Below, piece after piece: positions 1-6,567 of a DNA stretch of 9,590 bases. The notes under the pieces were generated by a model. The model searched no databases and was not told where the DNA came from. It saw only the letters and a program-made list of their open reading frames with translations. The stretch's first letter is position 1. Each line of letters begins with the position of its first letter. Source of the stretch: Clostridia bacterium (GTDB lineage: Bacteria; Bacillota_A; Clostridia; Christensenellales; Aristaeellaceae); NCBI GenBank assembly GCA_017648805.1, contig JAGCIC010000107.1, forward strand, positions 1 to 9,590, in the 5' to 3' direction. Both the position numbers and the translations under genes were made by a program.

Positions 1-211
1 CAACATGATCTATCCTCCCAAGGGCGATGCGTTCGCGGCACGCAGCAAGTACGCCATGAACATCGACTTTGAGGAAGAACCCCCGTATTTCAAGCTGAGC
101 GACACGCACTACGCGGCCAGCTGGCTGCTGGATGAGCGCGCGCCCAAGGTCGAAATGCCCAAGATCGTGTCCGAGCGCATCAAGATCTCTTTGGGGGAGG
201 AAAACAAATGA
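1..211 (+). CDS. oppD: Peptide/oligosaccharide ABC transporter ATP-binding protein, OppD/DppD type (C-terminal end only)
   Basis: This is the last ~69 codons of a gene that starts before the window; the frame is open from base 2. The residues match the C-terminal oligopeptide-transporter extension of OppD/DppD ATPases: a P-P-K-G-D-A-F segment, then R-S-K-Y-A-M, E-E-E-P-P, and H-Y-A-A-S-W-L-L before a basic tail. The cysteines often found in this extension (G-C-x-F, R-C, a lone C, and C-W) are D, S, D and S here, so a cysteine-ligated metal cluster is unlikely. The stop TGA overlaps the ATG of the next gene in ATGA, which indicates translational coupling with the partner ATPase. The ABC core is outside the window. 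The transported substrate cannot be read from this end; such systems move peptides or, in some bacteria, oligosaccharides. The symbol is a family label. Confidence 0.85.
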   Translation, partial: NMIYPPKGDAFAARSKYAMNIDFEEEPPYFKLSDTHYAASWLLDERAPKVEMPKIVSERIKISLGEENK

Positions 212-1515
212 GCAAATTAAGAGAAATGTTTGACAACTCCAAAGAAGAGAACCGCGAGGCGCTGTCCTTAAGCGAGATCCCGGAGAGCGTGAAGCTGGCC
301 GACGATCACGAGGACGAAAAGGAACTGGACGCCGCTCTGGACTCCCTGGAAGCGTTCAATCACCGCTACCACATCAATCCCCACGTAAAGCAGAAGCCCG
401 AGCTGAGGGATCAGAAGATACTTTTATCCGTAAGGCACTTAAAGCAGTTTTTCTTCTTCGGCAAAGGCGCGAAGCGGCAGAAATTAAAGGCCGTGTCCAA
501 CGTGTCATTCGACCTTAAAGAAGGCGAGTGCCTGGGCATTGTGGGCGAGAGCGGCTGCGGTAAGACCACCACCGGGCGCTCCATCATCCGCCTGTACGAC
601 ATCACATCCGGCTCCGTATACTATCGCGGCGTCAGGATCAGCGGCGGCACCCGCTGGAACCGCAAGGAGATCAAGTGGACCCGCATCAGAGGCAAGGAAA
701 AGCTCAAGCAGCTTTCCGCATCCGCCGACGCTGACCAGATCAAACAGATAAAGGACGCCCTGCACTACACCAAGGTGGAGCAGAAGGCGAAGATCCGTCA
801 GATCAAGTACGACAACAAGCATGTGAGCCGCCGCCTGTTAAACGAGATCCAGATGATCTTCCAGGATCCCATCGATTCCCTGGATCCCCGCATGACGGTC
901 GAGGACATCATCCAGGAGGGTCTGCGCATACAGGGCTTCCACAACAAGGAGGAAAACCACAAGAAGGTGGTTCAGATGCTGGAGACAGTGGGTCTGGTGG
1001 AAGAACACGCCAGCCGCTATCCCCATGAGTTCTCCGGCGGACAGCGCCAGAGGATAGGCATCGCCCGTGCGCTGATCATGAACCCCAAGCTGCTTATCTG
1101 CGACGAGCCCATAAGCGCGCTGGACGTGTCTATAAGGGCGCAGATAATCAACCTGCTCAACGATCTTAAGCGGGAACTCAACCTGTCCATCATATTCATC
1201 GCCCACGACCTGAGTGTCGTAAAGTACTTCTGCGACAGCATCGTGGTGATGTACTTCGGCAAGGTGGTGGAGAAGGCGCCCAGCGACGAGCTGTTCAAAA
1301 ACCCCATGCATCCCTACACCCGCTCGCTTCTGTCTGCCATTCCCAAGCCCAACCCGCGTTCAGAGCGCACCAGGGAGAGGATCCCGTACGATCCTGCAGC
1401 GAGCCACGACTATGAACACGGCGATCTGCCGCAGCTCAGGGAGCTGACCAAGGACCACTTCGTATACTGCAACCAGGCCGAGTTTGAACGCTATCAGGCG
1501 GAGCTTAAGCAATGA
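208..1515 (+). CDS. oppF: Peptide/oligosaccharide ABC transporter ATP-binding protein, OppF type, with N-terminal extension and insertion
   Basis: This 435-residue cytoplasmic ATPase would power an Opp/Dpp-type importer together with the preceding OppD-like subunit. Visible motifs are Walker A GESGCGKT (113-120), Q-loop Q219 in IFQDP, signature FSGGQRQR (275-282), Walker B LLICDE (295-300), D-loop SALD (303-306) and switch H333. The oligopeptide-type extension starts near HPYTRSLLSAIP (368-379). OppF proteins are usually about 300-340 residues. The excess here is an acidic N-terminal extension (about 1-68) and a Lys/Arg-rich, probably helical insertion (about 148-210) between Walker A and the Q-loop. 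All ATPase motifs are intact. The C-terminal end (DHFVYCN, 416-422) resembles Gram-positive OppF tails. The start is supported by GGGGGAGG at 193-200 and by the ATGA overlap with the upstream gene. The stop overlaps the next gene in the same way. Substrate is unknown. Confidence 0.93.
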   Translation: MSKLREMFDNSKEENREALSLSEIPESVKLADDHEDEKELDAALDSLEAFNHRYHINPHVKQKPELRDQKILLSVRHLKQFFFFGKGAKRQKLKAVSNVSFDLKEGECLGIVGESGCGKTTTGRSIIRLYDITSGSVYYRGVRISGGTRWNRKEIKWTRIRGKEKLKQLSASADADQIKQIKDALHYTKVEQKAKIRQIKYDNKHVSRRLLNEIQMIFQDPIDSLDPRMTVEDIIQEGLRIQGFHNKEENHKKVVQMLETVGLVEEHASRYPHEFSGGQRQRIGIARALIMNPKLLICDEPISALDVSIRAQIINLLNDLKRELNLSIIFIAHDLSVVKYFCDSIVVMYFGKVVEKAPSDELFKNPMHPYTRSLLSAIPKPNPRSERTRERIPYDPAASHDYEHGDLPQLRELTKDHFVYCNQAEFERYQAELKQ

Positions 1516-1886
1516 GCCTGACCGCCCGACTGTTCAGACACCACTGGGGGCATTACCTGACCGCCGCGCTTATCGGCGCGGCGGCAGCCATAGCGGTGCT
1601 GTGCCAAAGCAGCTTTACGCAGCTGTTTTCGTATTATTCCGCCCTCACTGCCGGCGGCGCGGTGTGCGTGCTGCTGGGGCTGCTGTGGTGCGTGAGCTAC
1701 AACGGTTCCTTCGACATATTCGGCTACGCGTTTTCCCAGTTCGGCACCCGCAGGTACGAGGACCTGCGCACCTACAGCCAGATCAAAATGGAAAAACGCT
1801 CCAAACAAGGCTGGACGTTCATGCCGTGGATAACCGTAGGCGTCATATTCATCGCAGCGGGACTGCTGATCAGAGTGTTCGCGTAA
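1512..1886 (+). CDS. Small three-helix membrane protein, DUF3899-like
   Basis: This is a 124-residue integral membrane protein of unknown function. Hydrophobic segments lie at about 15-32, 44-63 and 104-121. Between helices 2 and 3 is a polar loop that opens with N-G-S-F-D-I-F-G-Y-A-F (64-74) and continues through a basic, helical stretch (79-99). The pattern of two helices, a G-x-F-D-x-x-x-Y motif, a charged loop and a last helix fits my memory of DUF3899; the family assignment is from memory, not a search. Its ATG overlaps the OppF stop (ATGA), so it is translationally coupled to the transporter ATPases and is the last gene of that operon. A role in transporter assembly or stability is only a guess from position. 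A strong hairpin terminator follows the stop. Confidence 0.8.
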   Translation: MSLTARLFRHHWGHYLTAALIGAAAAIAVLCQSSFTQLFSYYSALTAGGAVCVLLGLLWCVSYNGSFDIFGYAFSQFGTRRYEDLRTYSQIKMEKRSKQGWTFMPWITVGVIFIAAGLLIRVFA

Positions 1887-1905
1887 ACCGCATACCGTAA
1901 AAACC

Positions 1906-1933
1906 AAACCCTCCGCAGGTCTGCGGAGGGTTT
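1906..1933. terminator. Bidirectional rho-independent terminator between convergent operons
   Basis: AAACCCTCCGCAG (1906-1918) pairs with CTGCGGAGGGTTT (1921-1933), giving about 12 bp of stem with a GGTC loop. The plus-strand tail is TG-rich (GTGTTGTTT). On the minus strand the hairpin is followed by TTGGTTTTTA. It sits 20 bases after the DUF3899-like stop and 27 bases after the epimerase stop on the other strand, so it probably ends both operons. Confidence 0.9.
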
Positions 1934-1960
1934 GTGTTGTTTATGAACGCCAGTACGTCT

Positions 1961-2842
1961 TTATATCAGCTTCGCCGTGAACCAGCTGGTGTACACCTGA
2001 CCGGGCTTGAGCAGCGTCACGTAGGGCTTGGTCTCGAAGTCGTCGCCGTCGCTCACCCGCCCGGGCATGCCGTGCCAGGGTTCCAGGCACACGTAAGGCG
2101 CGTTGGCTTTGGGCTTTGTCCACACTGCCAGCACTTCCATTTTCGGGAACTCAAAGAATATGCCCTTGCCGCTGTCTTTGTGCACAAGTTTTATGGCGCG
2201 GCTGTTAAGCCCCGCGAACAAAAGCGCGTCCTTGTCGAACAGGCTGTGCTTAAGGGGCAGCGTGCGCGCGTCAGTGAACGCGTTCAGTTTTTCTTCGCCG
2301 TCGATAAGGTATCCGTCAGGCGCCATGCTGATCATACCCCTTTCGGGCTGATCGAATATGAGCATGTAGTCGTCAAAAGTGGCGCCTGCTTCCATGGGGC
2401 AGGCGAAGCCCGGATGCCCGCCCGCGCACACGGGCATGGTCTTGTCCGAAAGGTTTTCTACCAGGAAGGTGGTAGTGTAGCCGCCCTCGAACAGGCGGTA
2501 TGTCACGTGGAAGGCGAAGGAGAACGGATACATTTCCCGGGTCTCGGGGCTGTCCCTCAGCACCAGGTCGACGAAATCTTCACCCAGGTGGCCGAGCTCA
2601 AACTCCGGATTGCGGGTAAAGCCGTGCTTGGGCATGGGGTAGAAGACGCCGCCGATCTTAACTTTATTGTCTCTCACCGAACCGCACACGGGGAACAGCA
2701 CCGGCGCATGCTGAGCCCATACATCGGGATCTGCCTGCCAAATGACCTCCCGGCCGTCCGCGCCTTTGAATGAAGTGATCTGGGCGCCCTTCTGTCTGAC
2801 AGTAGCTGTGGTCGAACCGTAAGAAAGTTTGAATTCCGCCAT
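1961..2842 (-). CDS. Aldose 1-epimerase family protein (LacX-like mutarotase)
   Basis: This 293-residue protein is predicted to be a cytoplasmic beta-sandwich sugar mutarotase that interconverts alpha and beta anomers of a free sugar or sugar derivative. LacX-type landmarks are I-W-Q-A-D-P-D-V-W (34-42), LFPVCG (49-54) with R57, KHGFTR (72-77) with H73, GGHPGFACP (141-149) with H143, and CLEPWHG (252-258) with E254, the expected general base. Length fits the family. The ATG at 2842 is chosen because AGGGAGG lies five bases upstream; the longer open frame back to 3019 would run into the upstream gene and lacks this site. It starts 29 bases after the oxidoreductase stop on the same strand, so the two are very likely one operon. 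Substrate cannot be deduced, as LacX-like proteins are diverse. Confidence 0.9.
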   Translation of the reverse strand: MAEFKLSYGSTTATVRQKGAQITSFKGADGREVIWQADPDVWAQHAPVLFPVCGSVRDNKVKIGGVFYPMPKHGFTRNPEFELGHLGEDFVDLVLRDSPETREMYPFSFAFHVTYRLFEGGYTTTFLVENLSDKTMPVCAGGHPGFACPMEAGATFDDYMLIFDQPERGMISMAPDGYLIDGEEKLNAFTDARTLPLKHSLFDKDALLFAGLNSRAIKLVHKDSGKGIFFEFPKMEVLAVWTKPKANAPYVCLEPWHGMPGRVSDGDDFETKPYVTLLKPGQVYTSWFTAKLI

Positions 2843-2871
2843 AAAAACCTCCCTGAGTTTATTATTTGCGT

Positions 2872-4056
2872 TCAGTGCGGCAGCCGGTCCGTATGGAAAG
2901 GTATGCCGCGCCCGGTAAGCTCCGCCTGGACAAGTTCTGCCCTGCCGCCCTTTTTTGCCGCGATACCCGCGGCTTCCCCGGACACGGCGCAGCAGGGGAT
3001 GACCCGCGCTATATCCCACATCCTGTCGTCCGCGGACACGATCCTGCCGCAGGCGAACAGGTTCTCGATATCCGAACGCAGGGCGCCGAATGGCAGTTCG
3101 TACACCGGGCCCGCCTGCCTCCAGTTGGATATGATGCCCACGCTGTCGTCAAACGCCCTGAATTCGTCCTCGAACCTCATGGTCGCCCTGCCTGCTATGC
3201 GCCGGGACATGCGTGTCTGGGGGATGGAGGGCAGCATCGTCAGTGTGTGAGAGTCCGACAGTTCGCCGCGGTCCAGGAAATCCCGCAGGACGAGAGAGTG
3301 TGTATTCGCCATCACTTTGGATGATTCTTCGCCATCCGTGCCCGTAAAACCGTCCGGGACGCGCTCCCCGGGCGCGGGGGCCAAGCCCGGCGTATGCAGG
3401 ACGTGCCTGCCGTTTTCATAGGAATAGTACCACGCCGCCTGCCGGTTGCCCAGCGGGTGTTCCACGGTTTCCGCCCCGGCGAATCTGAACAGAGTCGCGT
3501 CTCCGCTGGCGTCCGCGAAGCCGCCGGCTTCGTAAGCGCCCATATTTCCCGCGCGGTCCAGACACACTACGGCCCTTACACGGTTTTCTTCGGTCACGGC
3601 GGCACAAGCCTGCGCGCCGTAACATATACTTATCGACGAATCCCGGAGCAGTTCCTCGGCGAGGCAGGCAAACAGATTGGCGTTGAACCGGCAAATAAAC
3701 CGGTGTTTCGCACGCTCCTCTTTGCAGGCAGGTCGCTGCCAGCATTCGGGGATAGGCTCCTCAGCGCCTTTGGATACGGACAGGCGCAGCAGTTCCTCCG
3801 CGATTCCGAAGGACACCTGGGTGCCTCTGCCGTCGCACAGGGGCAGGTATATGGTCACCAGTCCCAGCGTCGCCAGCCCGCCCAGGGCATACTCCCGCTC
3901 GATCAGCAGCACTTTTTCTGCGCTCGCGCGCCGGGCAGAGAGCGCCGCGGAGATGCCCGCGACACCTCCGCCGACCACTATCACGTCCCAGCTGCCGCGA
4001 AGGGGGACCTTTCGCTCGGGCAGTATCACTGAGTTGTCCGACAATATGTTATCCAT
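2872..4056 (-). CDS. FAD-dependent oxidoreductase (FAD_oxidored family)
   Basis: This 394-residue flavoprotein has no signal peptide. The N-terminal Rossmann fold shows [15 protein letters not shown] (24-38), with an acidic residue at the end of the second strand (LLIE, 50-53), and then GGLATLGLV (59-67). Later family-like segments are [15 protein letters not shown] (180-194), [11 protein letters not shown] (279-289), and a C-terminal FAD-contact region [20 protein letters not shown] (335-354) followed by [11 protein letters not shown] (357-367). This layout matches the FAD_oxidored group (PF12831-like), often found near carbohydrate genes and mostly without known substrates. The ATG at 4056 gives the usual short lead before the nucleotide-binding strand, but I see no Shine-Dalgarno in front of it. 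It is the first gene of the minus-strand pair and is divergent from the VOC gene. Confidence 0.88.
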   Translation of the reverse strand: MDNILSDNSVILPERKVPLRGSWDVIVVGGGVAGISAALSARRASAEKVLLIEREYALGGLATLGLVTIYLPLCDGRGTQVSFGIAEELLRLSVSKGAEEPIPECWQRPACKEERAKHRFICRFNANLFACLAEELLRDSSISICYGAQACAAVTEENRVRAVVCLDRAGNMGAYEAGGFADASGDATLFRFAGAETVEHPLGNRQAAWYYSYENGRHVLHTPGLAPAPGERVPDGFTGTDGEESSKVMANTHSLVLRDFLDRGELSDSHTLTMLPSIPQTRMSRRIAGRATMRFEDEFRAFDDSVGIISNWRQAGPVYELPFGALRSDIENLFACGRIVSADDRMWDIARVIPCCAVSGEAAGIAAKKGGRAELVQAELTGRGIPFHTDRLPH

Positions 4057-4070
4057 AGTTCATCATAAAT

Positions 4071-4099
4071 AGTATATTCTGATTTACCTGCCGGTTTGG
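4071..4099 (-). promoter_or_regulatory. Weak candidate promoter of the oxidoreductase-epimerase operon
   Basis: On the minus strand TATACT (4071-4076) makes a good -10 box, but the -35 position 17 bases away reads CCAAAC (4094-4099), a poor match. If used, transcription would start about eight bases before the ATG at 4056, so the message would be almost leaderless, which agrees with the missing ribosome binding site. Activator dependence or a promoter further upstream are alternatives. Confidence 0.35.
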
Positions 4100-4210
4100 G
4101 CGGCTTGGGTTATGCTGCGCCTATTCTGTCCTGCTTTCGGCCGGGGATCAGGATGATATATTTCTACATGCCCGCCGCGCATTCCTGCATCTGACACGCC
4201 CGGCGCGGGA

Positions 4211-4250
4211 AAACGTTTGACGATCCGGCCGGGCTGTAAAGTTGACAGCC
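4211..4250. promoter_or_regulatory. Candidate operator palindromes in the divergent control region
   Basis: AAACGTTT (4211-4218) is a perfect 8-bp palindrome with a central CG, the style of core bound by LacI-family repressors. It does not fit the full CcpA cre consensus. A second dyad, GGCTGT (4232-4237) and ACAGCC (4245-4250), encloses the -35 box of the VOC promoter with a 7-base centre. Both lie between the divergent operons and could coordinate them. No regulator gene is in the window, so this is inference. Confidence 0.3.
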
Positions 4251-4271
4251 GGACGAAGGCGCTGATATAAT
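4242..4271 (+). promoter_or_regulatory. Sigma-A-type promoter for the VOC-toroid operon
   Basis: A perfect TTGACA (4242-4247) and a perfect TATAAT (4266-4271) are separated by 18 bases. The predicted start is near 4278, leaving about 38 bases of leader with a GGGAGG ribosome binding site at 4302-4307, eight bases before the ATG at 4316. Confidence 0.85.
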
Positions 4272-4315
4272 ACGCATAAAGCCGTTAAAGGCATAATAAT
4301 CGGGAGGGTATTGCC

Positions 4316-4714
4316 ATGAAGATAACGGGCATAGCGCACGCGGCCTACAATGTGAGCGACATGAAGGCGTCGCTGGATTTTTATGTGGTCAAACTGGGCA
4401 TGAAGCACGCGTTTTCCATTCCCAGGGATGACGGAACGCCCTGGATCGAGTACATCAAGGTGGCGGACGGCCAGTTCATAGAGCTGTTCTATTCCGACGG
4501 GGGCTTTGAGGGCAAGTCCTCATACAATCATCTGTGTATAGAAGTGCCTGACTGCGCGAAGGCGGCCGAGGAGCTCATGCAGGCGGGTGTGGAGATAGAC
4601 GTGATGCCCCGGCAGGGCAAAGACCTGAACTGGCAGATGTGGATACGCGACCCGGACGGCAACCGCATAGAGATAATGCAAATAGACCCCAACGCTCCCC
4701 AGGCCAAAGCGTGA
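4316..4714 (+). CDS. VOC-superfamily (glyoxalase/dioxygenase-fold) metalloenzyme
   Basis: This 132-residue protein has the two beta-alpha-beta-beta-beta modules of the vicinal oxygen chelate superfamily. The four expected metal ligands are all visible: H8 in IAHAAYNVSD, E56 in FIELF, H72 in NHLCIEV and E119 in DPDGNRIEIMQ. The 2-His/2-Glu set is the glyoxalase-I/epimerase type, so catalytic activity is plausible, but the superfamily includes lyases, isomerases, epimerases and dioxygenases and the sequence does not choose between them. It is cytoplasmic, with no signal peptide. The start has a clear GGGAGG site and a strong promoter. It is first in an operon with the 593-residue toroid protein, whose ribosome binding site overlaps this gene's stop. 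A role in rearranging a product of that enzyme is an inference from the pairing. Confidence 0.88.
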   Translation: MKITGIAHAAYNVSDMKASLDFYVVKLGMKHAFSIPRDDGTPWIEYIKVADGQFIELFYSDGGFEGKSSYNHLCIEVPDCAKAAEELMQAGVEIDVMPRQGKDLNWQMWIRDPDGNRIEIMQIDPNAPQAKA

Positions 4715-4724
4715 GGCGGAGCAT

Positions 4725-6506
4725 ATGACCGGCAGATCAACAGTGAACGCGGAAAAAGAGTATCATTCTCTGCTAAGGACCTGGCTTGACGCGCTTCTGA
4801 GCTATGTGCTGGACAAACCGGAGCATCCCGCGCTGGACGGCGCGATCGTTTGCCCCGCCTGTTCCATGATCCACGGGCGCTGCCACGACGCCGTGTATCC
4901 GCTTCTGTGCATGGCGGAGCGCACGGGGGAAAGCAGGTATCTGGATGCGGCGAAAAAGCTGTTTAAGTGGGCGGAGTACATGGTGTGCGACGACGGCAGC
5001 GTGTACAACGACTCCCAGAGCGAGTGGTGCGGGGTGACCGTGTTCGCGGCGCTGTCGTACGTGAAGGCGCTTAAGTTCCACGGACATCTGCTAAGTGCGC
5101 AGGAGCGTAAAAGCTGGGAGGACCGGCTGCTGCGGATGACGGACTGGCTCAAACGCAGCATAAGCGCTTCGACCCGTACGAACGTCAACTACCTGGCGTC
5201 CAACGCGGCGTATCTCGCCCAGGCGTCGGAATATTTCGGCGACGCTTCGTTCATGGACAGCGCGCGGGAACTTGCCCGGGAGGTGCTGTCCCACGTGAGC
5301 GTGAACGGGCTCATAGTCGGCGAAGGCGGCCGGCCTGATACAGTCACCACCAAGGGCGTGCGCCCGGTGGATATGGGCTCCAATGCGGAAGAAACGCTGC
5401 CGAGCCTGTACGAGTACGCCCGTGCCGCCGGGGACGAGGCTGTCATGGGCGAAGTGCTCGGGATAGCACGGGCGCAGCTTGAGTTTTACCTGCCAGACGG
5501 CGCACTGGACAACAGCATGGGCACACGCAACTACAAGTGGACGTACTGGGGCAGCCGCACCTCCGACGGCTGCCAGGCGCTGTACAACGCCCTGGGCAAG
5601 ACTGAACCAGTGTTCGCGGAGGCGGCTTACAGGAACCTGGAACTGCTCAAAAGCTGTACCGACGGGCTGCTTTACGGCGGACCGCATTACAAGCGCCACG
5701 GGGAATACCCCTGCGCGCATCACGCCTTCTGCCACGCCAAAGTGCTGGCGCAGGCGCTGGACGAGGGCATAGCGCCCTTCGAACGCACCGACCTGCCATC
5801 CGACGCGCCGCCTCCCGTAAAGCATTATCCGGAGCTGGGGACATACCGCCTCGCCCGGGGCGGCTGGCGCATGGACGTGTGCGGGAGCGACCTGGTATCC
5901 ACCAGGGGCGGCCAGACGACGGGCGGCACGGTGACGCTGCTGTGGAACCGGGAATACGGGCCCGTTTTTGCCGTGGCCACTACGGATTATGTGTTGAGGG
6001 AAGCCCACAACCAGCAGCTTTCCCGCAAAAAGCGGCTGCAGGGGGCTGTGCATCCGCGGCTGGAAGTTAGCGCGGGAGATGCGTTATACAGCCAGGCCTT
6101 CGATCTGGGAGTGCGTATGGAATCCGAAGAACAGTGCGGAAAAAGCATGGTCAGAGCGGAAGGCACGCTGTGCGACAAGGCGCATACGCCTCTGGACGGG
6201 AGCGCTTTCAGCATAGAATATACGCTTGAAGACAATGGCCTGCTGATACGCGGCAGTGTGAACGGCGAAGGAGCGCGTTCCGCCCGTTTTGTGCTGCCCG
6301 TGATACTAAAAACCGGACAGAGCGTCACGCTTGAGGACGATACGGCCGAGATAGACGGGCTGCTGAAAGCGTCTTCGCTGACGCCGCTGCGAGACAACGG
6401 GCAGGTGTTCTGCCTTACTCCGGGTTTCGAGGCCGAGGAATTGTGGGTGGAACCGGACTTAAGCGGGAGATTCGAGCTGCGCCTGGAGATCGTCAAAACC
6501 GAATGA
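4725..6506 (+). CDS. Uncharacterised alpha/alpha-toroid plus beta-domain protein, putative polysaccharide lyase or glycoside hydrolase
   Basis: This is a 593-residue protein without a signal peptide or membrane helix, so predicted to be cytoplasmic. Residues 10-350 are repeated amphipathic helices typical of an incomplete alpha/alpha toroid. Notable segments are CPACSMIHGRCHDAVYPL (43-60), YNDSQSEWCGVTVFAAL (94-110), GSNAEETLPSLYEYARAAG (218-236), YWGSRTSDGCQALYNAL (274-290) and PHYKRHGEYPCAHHAFCHAK (320-339). The last is rich in His, Tyr and Cys and is a likely active-site wall. Residues 365-593 look mostly beta-stranded, including RGGQTTGGTVTLLW (394-407), which recalls the C-terminal sheet domain of heparinase II/III-like lyases. 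The fold call is from pattern; I cannot name a CAZy family. The start is ATG with GAGGCGGAG just upstream (4713-4721), overlapping the VOC stop; an in-frame GTG at 4743 has weaker support. Confidence 0.75.
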   Translation: MTGRSTVNAEKEYHSLLRTWLDALLSYVLDKPEHPALDGAIVCPACSMIHGRCHDAVYPLLCMAERTGESRYLDAAKKLFKWAEYMVCDDGSVYNDSQSEWCGVTVFAALSYVKALKFHGHLLSAQERKSWEDRLLRMTDWLKRSISASTRTNVNYLASNAAYLAQASEYFGDASFMDSARELAREVLSHVSVNGLIVGEGGRPDTVTTKGVRPVDMGSNAEETLPSLYEYARAAGDEAVMGEVLGIARAQLEFYLPDGALDNSMGTRNYKWTYWGSRTSDGCQALYNALGKTEPVFAEAAYRNLELLKSCTDGLLYGGPHYKRHGEYPCAHHAFCHAKVLAQALDEGIAPFERTDLPSDAPPPVKHYPELGTYRLARGGWRMDVCGSDLVSTRGGQTTGGTVTLLWNREYGPVFAVATTDYVLREAHNQQLSRKKRLQGAVHPRLEVSAGDALYSQAFDLGVRMESEEQCGKSMVRAEGTLCDKAHTPLDGSAFSIEYTLEDNGLLIRGSVNGEGARSARFVLPVILKTGQSVTLEDDTAEIDGLLKASSLTPLRDNGQVFCLTPGFEAEELWVEPDLSGRFELRLEIVKTE

Positions 6507-6532
6507 TGCGCTTGTTTTGACTCATATAAACA

Positions 6533-6560
6533 GCCGCCGCGGAACATTTTCCGCGGCGGC
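6533..6560. terminator. Hairpin terminator between convergent genes
   Basis: GCCGCCGCGGAA (6533-6544) pairs perfectly over 12 bp with TTCCGCGGCGGC (6549-6560) around a CATT loop. The tails are only modestly U-rich (GTTCGCTTTA on plus, TGTTTATATG on minus). It lies 26 bases after the toroid-protein stop and 7 bases after the hydrolase stop on the other strand, so it probably serves both. Confidence 0.8.
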
Positions 6561-6567
6561 GTTCGCT

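Noticed and set aside
1934..2773. Long plus-strand open frame (279 codons) opposite the aldose epimerase
   Set aside because: Composition is His/Val/Arg-rich and resembles no protein family; it mirrors a well-recognised gene and lacks a ribosome binding site.
2843..3019. Upstream extension of the epimerase frame to 3019
   Set aside because: It overlaps the end of the oxidoreductase, has no family similarity, and the internal ATG at 2842 has an AGGGAGG site at ideal spacing.
2866..4032. Several plus-strand open frames opposite the FAD oxidoreductase
   Set aside because: They are antisense shadows produced by GC-rich codons; the minus-strand frame has clear FAD-binding motifs along its length.
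4207..4221. CcpA catabolite-responsive (cre) site around AAACGTTT
   Set aside because: The flanking positions needed for the cre consensus (leading TG and trailing C) do not match; only a short central palindrome remains.
4148..4408. Minus-strand open frame across the divergent control region into the VOC gene
   Set aside because: It would run through the perfect promoter and into the VOC coding sequence, with no family resemblance.
5091..6053. 320-codon minus-strand open frame inside the toroid-protein gene
   Set aside because: It is long but antisense to a coherent protein, has no promoter or ribosome binding site, and shows no recognisable motif.
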